From Bog-473 sp963741995 (GTDB lineage: Bacteria > Actinomycetota > Acidimicrobiia > Acidimicrobiales > RAAP-2): a stretch of 64,000 nt of DNA. Below the pieces are notes generated by a model that saw nothing but the letters and a program-made list of their open reading frames with translations, searched no databases and was not told the DNA's origin. Below are positions 16,656 to 24,315 of the stretch, one piece after another. The translations under genes and the position numbers were made by a program. Within the stretch, counting starts at the first letter, position 1. Every line of letters starts with the position of its first letter. The stretch is from NCBI GenBank assembly GCA_963741995.1, contig CAVUKI010000008.1, forward strand, positions 1 to 64,000. Reading direction: 5' to 3'.

Positions 16656-17320
16656 GTCCCGACCATCCGGTACCCGGTGCCGCGCACGGTCTCGATGCGT
16701 GCCCTGCTGGTGCCCAACTTGGCACGCAACCGACCGACGTGGACGTCAATGGTGTTGGATCCGACGGCATCGGCCTCGTCGTTCCAGACTTGGGTGGCGA
16801 TCACGCGCCGTGTCAACACACTCGGGGACCGGCGAAGCAAGAGCTCGACCAGCGACGACTCGATTGCCGTCAAGGCGACCGGAGCCCCGGACACGGTGAC
16901 CTCCCTGGTGGCCGGATCGAACCGGAGGTCGGCGCACTCCAGCACCGATCCCGCTACGAGCGGAGGGCGGCGTTGCAGGGCATGGACCCGGGCAACCAGC
17001 TCGTTGAAGTCGAACGGCTTGACCAGGTAGTCGTCGGCACCTCCGTTGAGGCCTGTGACGCGGTCCGACGGAGCGTCGCGGGCGGTAAGCATGAGGATCG
17101 GTGTGCGGTCGCCGCGGTTCCTCGCCTCGGCAACCACCTCGATCCCCGTGCGCTCGGGCATGCGCCAGTCGAGCACCGCCACGTCGTAGTCGTACGCACG
17201 AAGGTGTCGGAGCGCCGCCGTGCCGTCGGCCACAGCGTCAACGACGTAGCCGTTCTCTCTCAGGCCGCGCTCGAGGACGGACCTCAACGCCGGATCGTCC
17301 TCCGCCACCAAGACTCTCAT
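16652..17320 (-). CDS. OmpR/PhoB-family response regulator
   Basis: 222 aa. The receiver domain shows VAEDDP, phospho-acceptor Asp in VAVLDWRMP, LMLTARDA and YLVKPFDF; the C-terminal winged helix shows LTAIESSLVELLLRRSPSVLTR and SNTIDVHVGRLRAKLG. It is translationally coupled to the kinase. A divergent small anchored protein starts about 170 bp upstream, so the intervening region probably contains the operon promoter and possible regulator sites; I see no clear direct-repeat operator. Confidence 0.92.
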   Translation of the reverse strand: MRVLVAEDDPALRSVLERGLRENGYVVDAVADGTAALRHLRAYDYDVAVLDWRMPERTGIEVVAEARNRGDRTPILMLTARDAPSDRVTGLNGGADDYLVKPFDFNELVARVHALQRRPPLVAGSVLECADLRFDPATREVTVSGAPVALTAIESSLVELLLRRSPSVLTRRVIATQVWNDEADAVGSNTIDVHVGRLRAKLGTSRARIETVRGTGYRMVGT

Positions 17321-17488
17321 TGTCCCGACGAACCGACGTGTGACACGGGCTTCAGGCTAGGGGTTCGACCGCCCGGCTTGCGCTCGGCCGCTGTCATCGT
17401 TTCTTCAGGTTCACGCCATACGCTTCTCAACCGTGATGCACGCGATTGCCGGGTCGCAGGGACGCGCGCACCTGATCATCCCCTCGCT

Positions 17489-17887
17489 GTGAGTGGCGGC
17501 CGCGGCCAGTACGCGCCGAGTGCCAGGGCACGTGCGCAAGCCCGCATCAAGCGGCTCACGAGGGCCACCATCATCTTTGCCGGCGGCGCCACGGCCCTCA
17601 TCGGGGTCACGGTGGCGAAGGAGCATCCGGGCGGATCCACCGGAGCAAAACCACCCTCGACGCTGACCACGACCACGCAACCCGGATCTCCGGATCAGGT
17701 CTCGACCACGACGATCCCGACACCCACCACAACGACGGCCCCCTCATCTGGTGGGTCGAGCTCAGTCGCATCCTCTGCACCAACGACCACGCCTCCAACG
17801 AGCGTGCCGACAACGACTCCGACAACGAGCCCTCCGACGACCACCACGACCCAGCCGGTCGTCACCTCCGGCCCGACATCGAGGTAG
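17489..17887 (+). CDS. Small membrane-anchored Thr/Pro-rich protein
   Basis: About 132 aa from a GTG at 17489: basic N-terminus (RARAQARIKRLTR), one membrane span (ATIIFAGGATALIGVTVAK), GGSTGAK, then an extracellular tail almost entirely of Thr, Pro and Ser. It shares span and post-span pattern with the 15004-15330 protein, suggesting one family. No strong ribosome site is visible, so the start is uncertain. It is divergent from the response regulator, so both may answer the same signal. Function unknown. Confidence 0.5.
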   Translation: MSGGRGQYAPSARARAQARIKRLTRATIIFAGGATALIGVTVAKEHPGGSTGAKPPSTLTTTTQPGSPDQVSTTTIPTPTTTTAPSSGGSSSVASSAPTTTPPTSVPTTTPTTSPPTTTTTQPVVTSGPTSR

Positions 17888-18302
17888 AGGTTCGAGACCG
17901 CCGGCTCCCGCGTGCACATGGCGGCCATTCGTTGGGAGCGGGGCTCAAAGCACGACTCACCTCGTGATCCCGATCTCACCAACGAAACTCAACAGCGAGG
18001 ACGGTCAGGGACAAGACCACCACCACCTCGAGCACGATGACCAGCACGTCAAGCAAAGGGCTATCGAGCCGTCGATGAGTGTTCCACCACGGCGTTTTCC
18101 CGGAAGCCCTCACTCTCCGACCTCGCCTCCGGTCCGCCTGGTGGGCGGTGGGTCTGGACTCTTCGCGTGCCACTCGCTCAACACCCAGACTTGGCCTCGG
18201 TTATTCGTGTCTAGTTGGAAGAACACGCGGTGCGCGGACAATGACTGGAGCCCAAAGCCACCGCGTCAACATACGGATCGGTGCTGACGGAAACATGAAG
18301 GA
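17888..18302. other. Gene-poor stretch
   Basis: About 415 bp without a gene I can support. A minus-strand frame (17976-18173) ends in a hydrophobic run (LLDVLVIVLEVVVVLSLTVL) and could encode a small membrane peptide, but it has no convincing start or family likeness. No RNA gene or terminator was recognised. Confidence 0.4.
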
Positions 18303-18618
18303 GTGAGACGGATGCTCCGAGGGCAAGTACCCGTCACGTACGGCTACGGCCCAGAAGAGATCAACGGCGGCGCCGTCAGCTTCTCTGAGTGGGGCGTCGG
18401 CAACGGCGAGTGGCACCCCGCGGCGAGCGGCTATGTCGCTTCGCCCGGCGACGTGGCGATCCACGGTCTCTCGCTCGGGGCAGACCCGTCGGCCGTGCAC
18501 GTGGCGATCGTCACCGACGACACGCGCCTGGCCAGCCGGGCCTGGACGTGGTGAACGGCGACGGGATAGGACCGGGTTTTCCGTCGTCGAGACCGGGACG
18601 AGTGACGTACAGCGGTGA
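18303..18618 (+). pseudogene. Decayed CHAP-domain (amidase/endopeptidase) gene fragment
   Basis: The first frame gives a CHAP-like core (PGDVAIHGLSLG and VHVAIVTDDT) with the His of HVAIV but no catalytic Cys region. Reading then continues family-like in two other frames: PGQPGLDVVNGDGIG in frame 3 and GFSVVETGTSDV in frame 2. The gene is therefore 5'-truncated and carries at least two frameshifts. CHAP proteins cleave peptidoglycan peptides; this remnant cannot. It lies just before the second tRNA-half repeat and may have been damaged by the same event. Confidence 0.55.
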
Positions 18619-18775
18619 CCAACCGACACGGCCTTCGATGTGCAACATCGCATCTGAACAGCGCTTATGTAGAGAAGTGCAGATCACACCGTTTTGCGCG
18701 ACAAACCACCGTGGGCATTACGAGCGAAGTGCACTACCACTGAGCTACTCGGCCAACTGAGCTACTCGGGCGCTT
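18611..18775 (-). repeat. Dispersed repeat copy B carrying a tRNA-Thr 5'-half relic
   Basis: Homologous to 4479-4625 in the same orientation: shared blocks GACCAACCG/CAACCAACCG, TGTGCAACATCGCA, GTTTTGCGCGACAA and the D-arm. The anticodon loop here reads CTCGTAA (anticodon CGT, Thr) against CTTGTAA in copy A. Copy B has an internal 17-bp tandem duplication of the D-arm segment, so the tRNA-like part is even less functional. It lacks the 3' half of a tRNA. Remaining bases to 18865 hold nothing else recognised. Confidence 0.7.
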
Positions 18776-18865
18776 CGCTCCAGGTGACAGCCCCACGCCC
18801 GAGCCAAGCGCCCGACCAGCGGAAAGGCTTGCTTCGGGCGGGGTGCCGGGGCAGGCTGGACCTCA

Positions 18866-19510
18866 ATGGATGACGAACAGCCGCAGACAGCAACGTCCGG
18901 CTCGCTCTCGATCGTCCGGGCGGCGGCAGTTCTCATCATCTTCGTCGTGGCGGTGGCGGTGCTCGTGTCGGTCGGGACGAGACCAAGTGTGAGCACCACG
19001 GCGCCGACCACGACACCGACCACGACACCGACCACGACACCGACCACGGCGTCGACCGCGGCCGGCAGCACGACGACGACCACCGCAGCGGGCGGCAGTG
19101 CGGCCGCCTCGACGACGACGACAACGGCGGCCCATACGACCACCACCAAGGCCGGGCACAAGGGGAAAGCGACCACCACGACCACCACGGCGCCGCCGAG
19201 CGCCACCACTGTCGTTGTCGCCAACGGCACGAGCGTCAACGGGCTTGCCGCCCACTACAGCACGGTCATCGGCGCCGGCGGCTGGACCATGAAGACACCG
19301 ATTGACGCCGCCACCTCGGTGCCCACGTCGGCCGTCTACTACGCGGCGGGACAGCAGCAGCAGGCGGGCTCCATCGCCACCACCATCGGCGTGAAGCCGG
19401 CCCAGGTGCTCCCGATCACCACCGCCACGCCGGTCACCGGCGCCACCGGTGTCGATGTGGTCGTGGTCATCGGCGCCGACTTGGCCTCGGCCACGACGAC
19501 CACCTCCTGA
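18866..19510 (+). CDS. Membrane-anchored LytR C-terminal domain (LytR_C) protein
   Basis: 214 aa. One membrane span (residues ~18-40, AAAVLIIFVVAVAVLVSVG), a long Thr-rich low-complexity linker containing a PTTT repeat, and a C-terminal LytR_C domain (VVVANGTSVNGLAAHYSTVI ... VDVVVVIGADLA). LytR_C domains occur alone or after LCP domains in cell-wall polymer ligases and are thought to bind wall components; there is no LCP catalytic domain here. otsB follows after only 2 bp, suggesting co-transcription. Confidence 0.8.
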   Translation: MDDEQPQTATSGSLSIVRAAAVLIIFVVAVAVLVSVGTRPSVSTTAPTTTPTTTPTTTPTTASTAAGSTTTTTAAGGSAAASTTTTTAAHTTTTKAGHKGKATTTTTTAPPSATTVVVANGTSVNGLAAHYSTVIGAGGWTMKTPIDAATSVPTSAVYYAAGQQQQAGSIATTIGVKPAQVLPITTATPVTGATGVDVVVVIGADLASATTTTS

Positions 19511-19512
19511 CG

Positions 19513-20337
19513 TTGACCGCTGCGGGCGATCTCGCGGCGCGCCTGCCGGAGCTGCTGCGCCCGTTGGCGGCCGCGCCGGCGCGCAGCGCAGTGTTCCTCG
19601 ATTTCGACGGGACGTTGTCGGCTGTCGTCAAGGACCCGCGCCAGGCGCGGCCCCTCCCCGGCGTGCCCGCTCTCGTGGCCGAGCTCGCCGTCCCGTTCGC
19701 GCTGGTGGCCGTGATCTCGGGCCGGCCCACCGCTTTCCTGGCCGAGGTCCTGGGCGCGCCGCCGGGCGTCACGCTGGCCGGCCTCTACGGCCTGGAGCGC
19801 GCCCTGCAGGGGCCCGCGCACGACACCTGGGCCTCCGTCATCGACGAGGTGGTGTCCGAGGCCCAGGCGACGGCACCTGCGGGCGTCTACGTCGAGCCCA
19901 AGGGCCTGACCGTGACGCTGCACTTTCGGCGGGCGCCCGAGCACAAGGACTGGGTGGTGGAATTCGCCGAACGCCAGCAGGCGACGCGCGGCCTCATGGT
20001 GGTGCAGGGCCGGCTCGAGCGCGAGCTGCGGCCCGCGCTCGACGTGGACAAGGGCACGGTGGTCCGCAGCCTCGTGGCCGAGTACGACGAGCACGCTGAG
20101 CCGTTGCTGGCCGCCGCCGCCTTCGGGGACGACGTCGGTGATCTGCCCGCCTTCGCCGCCCTGGCGGCGCTGCGCGACACGGGAGGCCCGTTGCGCACCG
20201 TGGTGCGGGTGGCCGCCGTCGACACCGAGAGCCCGCCCGCCGTGGCTGCCGCCGCAGACCTGTCGGTGCCCGGTGCCACCGGCGCGGTGGCGTTGCTGCG
20301 CGATCTGGCTGCGGCCGCCTCCGCTGCTCAGCGCTGA
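19513..20337 (+). CDS. otsB: Trehalose-6-phosphate phosphatase
   Basis: 274 aa HAD-superfamily phosphatase: motif I FLDFDGTLSAV (Asp nucleophile), motif II AVISGRP, and motifs III/IV around DKGTVVRSL and AFGDDVGDLPAF. These are the trehalose-phosphatase signatures; it releases trehalose from trehalose 6-phosphate. A TTG start directly after the LytR_C stop is the likely initiator. It converges on otsA with a 10-bp overlap, so the two pathway genes are on opposite strands. Confidence 0.9.
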   Translation: MTAAGDLAARLPELLRPLAAAPARSAVFLDFDGTLSAVVKDPRQARPLPGVPALVAELAVPFALVAVISGRPTAFLAEVLGAPPGVTLAGLYGLERALQGPAHDTWASVIDEVVSEAQATAPAGVYVEPKGLTVTLHFRRAPEHKDWVVEFAERQQATRGLMVVQGRLERELRPALDVDKGTVVRSLVAEYDEHAEPLLAAAAFGDDVGDLPAFAALAALRDTGGPLRTVVRVAAVDTESPPAVAAAADLSVPGATGAVALLRDLAAAASAAQR

Positions 20338-21707
20338 GCGGCGGCCAGCTGGTCGGCCCACCATTCGGCCGCCGTGCGCCCCCGCACGGCCGTCCGCAGC
20401 GCGGTCGCGCGCGCGGCCCGCTCGCGATTGTCCATGGTGAGGGCGGCGTGCAACGCGTCGGCCGTGCCGGCGACGTCGAAGGGGTTGACCCCGAGGGCGC
20501 CGTTCCCGGCCAGGGCCAGCTCCTCCCAGGCCCCCGCCAGATGGGACAGGACCAGGACACCGTCGGCCGCGTTGAGGAGCGGGCCCTCCTTGGCGACCAG
20601 GTTGAGGCCGTCGCGCACCGGGTTGACCAGCAGCACGTCGGACAACGTCAGCGCGGCGAGCGAACGGGCCCGGTCGTCTTGGACCGACAGCACAATGGGC
20701 GTCCAGTCATCCGTCCCGAAGGCATGGTTGATGCGCGCCGCCGTGTGCTCGACGTCGGCGGCGTAGGCGAGATACTCGGCCAACCCCTGCCGGCTGGGAT
20801 AGGCGAACGCGACGTGCACCACCCGGCCGAGCCACTCGGGACGGACGGTCAGGAGCTCCTCGAAGGCGAGCATCCCGCGCACGATGTTCTTCGACGGCTC
20901 CATGCGGTCGGTCCGGGCGATGATGCGGCGACCACCCGCCTCGGCCCGCAACGCCGCCGCCGCCTCGACGCAATCGGGCCTGGCCGCTTCCACCTCGAGC
21001 ACGCCGGCGTCGGGACCGAGCGGCGCCACGAAGGTCGCGGGAGCGACGCGCCCTGCCGCGGCGTAGCAGGCCCGGAACGCGGCCTCCCACTGGTGGCAGT
21101 GGAAGCCGCAGGCCGTGTAGCCCGCCATGCCGTCGAGCAGCTCGGCCACCACGGCGTCGGGCAGCACGCCGAGCATGTCGGGCGCGGCGAACGGCGTGTG
21201 CAAGAAGTGCACGGCGCGCAGGTCCGGGCGCTCCTCGGCCAGCATCCGCCCGAGAAGCGAGAAGTGGTAGTCCTGCACGTACACGGCGTCGCCCTGGCCC
21301 GCCCTCTCCACGACGACGTCGGCCATGGCCCGGTTGTAGGCCCGGTAACCCTCCCAGGCCGCCCGCCAGTAGCGGTCGAAGCGGGGCCGGTGCGGCAGGT
21401 CGAAGAGATGGTGGTGGCAGTACCAGAGCGTGGTGTTGGCAACCACGTCGTAGGCCTGGCGGTAGGTCTCGTCGTCGATGACGACCGGGAGCAGGTCGAG
21501 GCCCTCCTCGTGCATGAGGCCTTGGGCGACCGCCTCGCGGTCCGGCGCTCCCATCGTCACCGAGGCCCACGTCGTGCCGCTCCCCGCGAGGATCCGGTGC
21601 AGGGAGGAGGCCAGACCACCGCCGGCGGGCACCGGGATCAGCGCGCCGTCGGGGCCGGCGCGGAAGGTGAGGGGGCCGCGATTGGACACGACGATGGTGC
21701 CGCTCAC
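20328..21707 (-). CDS. otsA: Trehalose-6-phosphate synthase (GT20)
   Basis: 459 aa from GTG 21707. Signatures: VVSNRGPLTF at the N-terminus, WASVTMG, LWYCHHHLFDLP, the active-site block YVQDYHFSLLG, LHTPFA, RTDRMEPSKNIVRG (Arg/Lys phosphate site) and PVRDGLNLVAKEGPLLN. It makes trehalose 6-phosphate from a nucleotide-glucose and glucose 6-phosphate. The frame extends much further upstream but that part shadows gpgS. It begins 8 bp after the gpgS stop, so gpgS-otsA form an operon. Confidence 0.92.
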   Translation of the reverse strand: MSGTIVVSNRGPLTFRAGPDGALIPVPAGGGLASSLHRILAGSGTTWASVTMGAPDREAVAQGLMHEEGLDLLPVVIDDETYRQAYDVVANTTLWYCHHHLFDLPHRPRFDRYWRAAWEGYRAYNRAMADVVVERAGQGDAVYVQDYHFSLLGRMLAEERPDLRAVHFLHTPFAAPDMLGVLPDAVVAELLDGMAGYTACGFHCHQWEAAFRACYAAAGRVAPATFVAPLGPDAGVLEVEAARPDCVEAAAALRAEAGGRRIIARTDRMEPSKNIVRGMLAFEELLTVRPEWLGRVVHVAFAYPSRQGLAEYLAYAADVEHTAARINHAFGTDDWTPIVLSVQDDRARSLAALTLSDVLLVNPVRDGLNLVAKEGPLLNAADGVLVLSHLAGAWEELALAGNGALGVNPFDVAGTADALHAALTMDNRERAARATALRTAVRGRTAAEWWADQLAAAQR

Positions 21708-21714
21708 GGCGTCG

Positions 21715-22509
21715 TCACGACCGCGCCGGCCGCGTCGACGGGGGGACCCGCTCGAGGGCGGCGCGGAGCACGTCGACGGCCTGGGGCCGCAACTCGTGCA
21801 GCGGCCGGTTGCGGTGGATGCGCTCGCCGAGGTCGACCTGGGCCAGGCGGTCGGGCCCGAGCTGCTGCGCCACGTCGATGAGCAGGCCGAGCTCGACTCC
21901 GTATCCGCCGGCGAAGCCGAGCTTCTCGAAGACCCAGCGGTGCGCCGCCGTCTCGCCGGCCAGGGGCTGGCGCACCCAGGAGAGGTCGGGGAAGAGCAGT
22001 TCGAGCACGGGTCGGGCCACCAGCTCGGTGACCCTCCCGCCCCCGGTGGGGTCGCCGTGCAGCGGTCGCGTGTAGAAGCCCTTGACGAGGGCGACATGGT
22101 CGGTGGTGAGCAACGGCCCGAGGAGCCCCGTGACGAAGGCCGGGGTCGTGTTGGCCACGTCGGCATCGAGGAAGGCGACGACGTCCCCGGTGGAGGCGGC
22201 CAGGGCCGCCGCCATGGCCTGGCCCTTGCCGCCCGCCCCGCCGGGCCCAGCGACCACCATGGCCCCCGCATCGTGGGCCTGCTCGGCGGTGTCGTCGAGT
22301 GAGCCGTCATTGAGGACGATGACCTCGTCGACCAGCCCGTTGCCCCCGCTGGCGGCCAGGAACGGCTGCACGACCGCCCGCACCACCGAGCCCACCGTGG
22401 AGCCCTCGTCGCGGGCCGGGATGCACACCGAGACCGTCCGGCCGGTCCGGGCCTTGGCCTCGAGCACGAGCCCGCTCGGGAAATCACCGTGGTGAGAGGT
22501 GTGGGCCAC
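21715..22509 (-). CDS. gpgS: Glucosyl-3-phosphoglycerate synthase (GT81)
   Basis: 264 aa GT-A glycosyltransferase: VSVCIPARDEGSTVG, DEVIVLNDGSLDDT, the metal-binding DAD in VVAFLDADVANTT, and the GpgS-specific VKGFYTRPLHGDPTGGGRV acceptor-site block. It transfers glucose to 3-phosphoglycerate, the first step to glucosylglycerate and, in mycobacteria, to methylglucose lipopolysaccharide. It is shorter than the ~320-aa mycobacterial enzyme, mainly at the N-terminus. Next to otsA it suggests shared nucleotide-glucose use and compatible-solute or polysaccharide synthesis. Confidence 0.9.
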   Translation of the reverse strand: MAHTSHHGDFPSGLVLEAKARTGRTVSVCIPARDEGSTVGSVVRAVVQPFLAASGGNGLVDEVIVLNDGSLDDTAEQAHDAGAMVVAGPGGAGGKGQAMAAALAASTGDVVAFLDADVANTTPAFVTGLLGPLLTTDHVALVKGFYTRPLHGDPTGGGRVTELVARPVLELLFPDLSWVRQPLAGETAAHRWVFEKLGFAGGYGVELGLLIDVAQQLGPDRLAQVDLGERIHRNRPLHELRPQAVDVLRAALERVPPSTRPARS

Positions 22510-22569
22510 GCCCCCGATTCAAGCAGCCCCGCCGCGTTGAGCCGGCCGGCCCGGGCGGGCTACCATGGA

Positions 22570-22661
22570 CCCCATCATCCAGAGCGACTGAGGGACGGGC
22601 CCGTCGACGTCGCGGCAACCAGTGCGAAGCACCTGGTGCCAATGCCCGATCGATGAGGAGG
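22570..22661 (+). promoter_or_regulatory. SAM-I (S-box) riboswitch overlapping the ribosome binding site
   Basis: The S-box core is present in order: CAGAG, P2 (GCGAC 22584-22588 with GTCGC 22609-22613), GAGGGA, GGCAACC, a P3 hairpin, and GGTGCCAA. P1 can form between 22570-22579 and 22652-22661, with eight of ten positions pairing. The 3' strand of P1 contains GAGGAGG, the ribosome site of the gene starting at 22666. Ligand-bound P1 would directly mask that site, giving translational repression by S-adenosylmethionine without a separate expression platform. Confidence 0.85.
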
Positions 22662-22665
22662 ACCG

Positions 22666-23928
22666 ATGGTCGATTTTGTCACTGGGCTGCGTTGTCGTGA
22701 ATGTCAGCGTGCCTTCCCTGCCGAGGCCTTGCACGTCTGCGACTATTGCTTCGGGCCGCTGGAGGTCGCGTACGACTACGAGCGGATTGCCTCCTCGGTC
22801 AGCCGGGAGCGCATCGAGGCCGGTCCCCGCTCCATCTGGCGCTACCGGGACCTCCTCCCCGTCGACGACGCCACCCCAGTCGATCTGGGGGCGGGCTTCA
22901 CCCCGCTGGTGCGGGCCGACCGCTTGGCCGCCGAGCTCGGGCTCGGCGAGCTGTGGATCAAGGACGACACGGCCAACCCCACGGGCTCCTTCAAGGACCG
23001 CGTGGTGTCGGTCGCGCTGACCAAGGCCCGCCAGCTCGGGTTCAAGGTGGCAGCCTGTGCCTCGACGGGCAATCTGGCCAACTCGGTGGCGGCCCACGCG
23101 GCCCGGGCCGGGATGGACTCGGTCGTCCTGATCCCCCACGACCTCGAGACGGCCAAGGTCACCATGACCGCCGTGTACGGCGGGACGGTCATTGCGGTCG
23201 AGGGCAACTACGACGACGTCAACCGCCTCTGTGCCGAGCTGACCAGTGAGCGCCCGAGCTGGGCCTTCGTCAACGTCAACGTGCGCACCTACTACGCCGA
23301 GGGTTCCAAGACGCTGGCCTTCGAGATCGCCGAGCAGCTGGGCTGGCAGGCGCCCGACCACGTCGTGGTCCCCATCGGCTCGGGCAGCCAGCTGACCAAG
23401 GTGGCCAAAGGCTTCGCCGAGCTGGGAAAGGTCGGACTCCTGTCCGAGGAGCCTGCGGTCCGGGTGTCGGGCGCCCAGGCCGAGGGGTGCTCGCCCGTGG
23501 CCACCGCCTTCCTCGACGGCAGCGACGCCATCCGGCCGGTCAAGCCCAAGACGATCGCCAAGTCGCTGGCCATCGGCAACCCGGCCGACGGCTGGTACGC
23601 CCTGGACGTCGTGCGCCGCTCGGGCGGCGCCTGCGCCGCCGTGAACGACGCCGAGATCGTGGATGCCATAGGGCTGCTGGCCCGCACCGAGGGGATCTTC
23701 GCCGAGACGGCCGGCGGGGTGACCATCGCCACGCTGGGTAAGCTGGCCGCCTCCGGGGTGATCCGCCCCGACGAACGGGTGGTGGCCCTGGTCACCGGGC
23801 ACGGCCTCAAGACGGTGGAGGCCCTGGCCGGCGCGCCGGGGAGCACCCCGACGGCCACGATCGCCCCCACCCTGGACGCGTTCGACGCCGCGCTGGATCA
23901 CCACGAGACCAAGGAGAACGCCCGATGA
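22666..23928 (+). CDS. thrC: Threonine-synthase-family PLP enzyme under SAM control (ThrC/MetM-like)
   Basis: 420 aa fold-type II PLP enzyme. An N-terminal zinc-ribbon (LRCREC and CDYCFG) precedes the catalytic core with PLP Lys in NPTGSFKDR, the phosphate-binding CASTGNLANS and PIGSGSQL. By family it makes threonine from O-phosphohomoserine. Two things argue for a methionine role: an S-box riboswitch in its leader, and a ThiS/MoaD sulfur-carrier gene overlapping its end. I recall reports from Streptomyces of a threonine-synthase homologue that makes homocysteine from O-phosphohomoserine with a carrier protein; that would fit. Sequence alone cannot decide between the two. Confidence 0.85.
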   Translation: MVDFVTGLRCRECQRAFPAEALHVCDYCFGPLEVAYDYERIASSVSRERIEAGPRSIWRYRDLLPVDDATPVDLGAGFTPLVRADRLAAELGLGELWIKDDTANPTGSFKDRVVSVALTKARQLGFKVAACASTGNLANSVAAHAARAGMDSVVLIPHDLETAKVTMTAVYGGTVIAVEGNYDDVNRLCAELTSERPSWAFVNVNVRTYYAEGSKTLAFEIAEQLGWQAPDHVVVPIGSGSQLTKVAKGFAELGKVGLLSEEPAVRVSGAQAEGCSPVATAFLDGSDAIRPVKPKTIAKSLAIGNPADGWYALDVVRRSGGACAAVNDAEIVDAIGLLARTEGIFAETAGGVTIATLGKLAASGVIRPDERVVALVTGHGLKTVEALAGAPGSTPTATIAPTLDAFDAALDHHETKENAR

Positions 23929-24200
23929 GCGTGACAGTCCGCATCCCCGCCCAGCTCCGCACGCTCACGGGGGGTGCGGGTGAGGTCGAGGTGGAGGGCA
24001 CCTCGGTCGGCGAGGTGCTCAAGGCCGTCGACGCCGCCCACCCGGGTCTGGCCGACCGCCTCTTCGACGACGCCGGCGACCTGCGCCGCTTCGTGAACGT
24101 GTTCCTGGCCGACGAGGACGTCCGCTTCCTCGATGGCCTGGCCACGCCGGTCACGCCGGGCCAGACCCTCTCCATCGTCCCCGCCGTCGCCGGGGGCTGA
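23925..24200 (+). CDS. ThiS/MoaD-family sulfur carrier protein
   Basis: 91 aa beta-grasp protein beginning VTVRIPAQLRTLTGG, with GLADRLFDDAGDLRRFVNVFL in the middle and ending VPAVAGG. The C-terminal Gly-Gly is the site that is adenylated and converted to thiocarboxylate. Its ATG overlaps the end of the threonine-synthase-like gene, so the two are translationally coupled, parallel to CysO beside CysM in mycobacteria. It probably donates sulfur to that PLP enzyme. Molybdopterin synthesis is unlikely, since no moa genes are near. Confidence 0.85.
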   Translation: MSVTVRIPAQLRTLTGGAGEVEVEGTSVGEVLKAVDAAHPGLADRLFDDAGDLRRFVNVFLADEDVRFLDGLATPVTPGQTLSIVPAVAGG

Positions 24201-24272
24201 CGGGGCTGCCGCCGGCCCGAGCCCGGGACGGCCGCGTTGCCCTTGCGCACGGCGCCCTAAGGTGGTTACCTA

Positions 24273-24299
24273 TTAGCACTCACAAGACGAGAGTGCTAA
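24273..24299 (+). promoter_or_regulatory. CIRCE operator (HrcA site)
   Basis: Perfect inverted repeat TTAGCACTC-N9-GAGTGCTAA, the consensus CIRCE element bound by the heat-shock repressor HrcA. It ends 16 bp before the groEL start, so it lies in the 5' leader or over the transcription start. A weak promoter may precede it (TTGCGC at 24244, TACCTA at 24267, 17-bp spacing). Confidence 0.95.
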
Positions 24300-24315
24300 C
24301 GGAGGAATACACCAG

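Noticed and set aside
16739..17488. Long plus-strand frame upstream of the Thr/Pro-rich protein
   Set aside because: It runs antisense through the response regulator and is GC-skew driven; only the part after 17489 looks like protein.
17640..17885. CRISPR-like or tandem DNA repeats
   Set aside because: The repetition is Thr/Pro codon low complexity in a coding tail, without regular spacers.
17976..18173. Possible small membrane protein on the minus strand
   Set aside because: Only a hydrophobic C-terminal run supports it; no ribosome site, conserved start or family.
18990..19060. Minisatellite ACCACGACACCG array
   Set aside because: It is a short in-frame PTTT codon repeat in the linker of the LytR_C protein, not a separate element.
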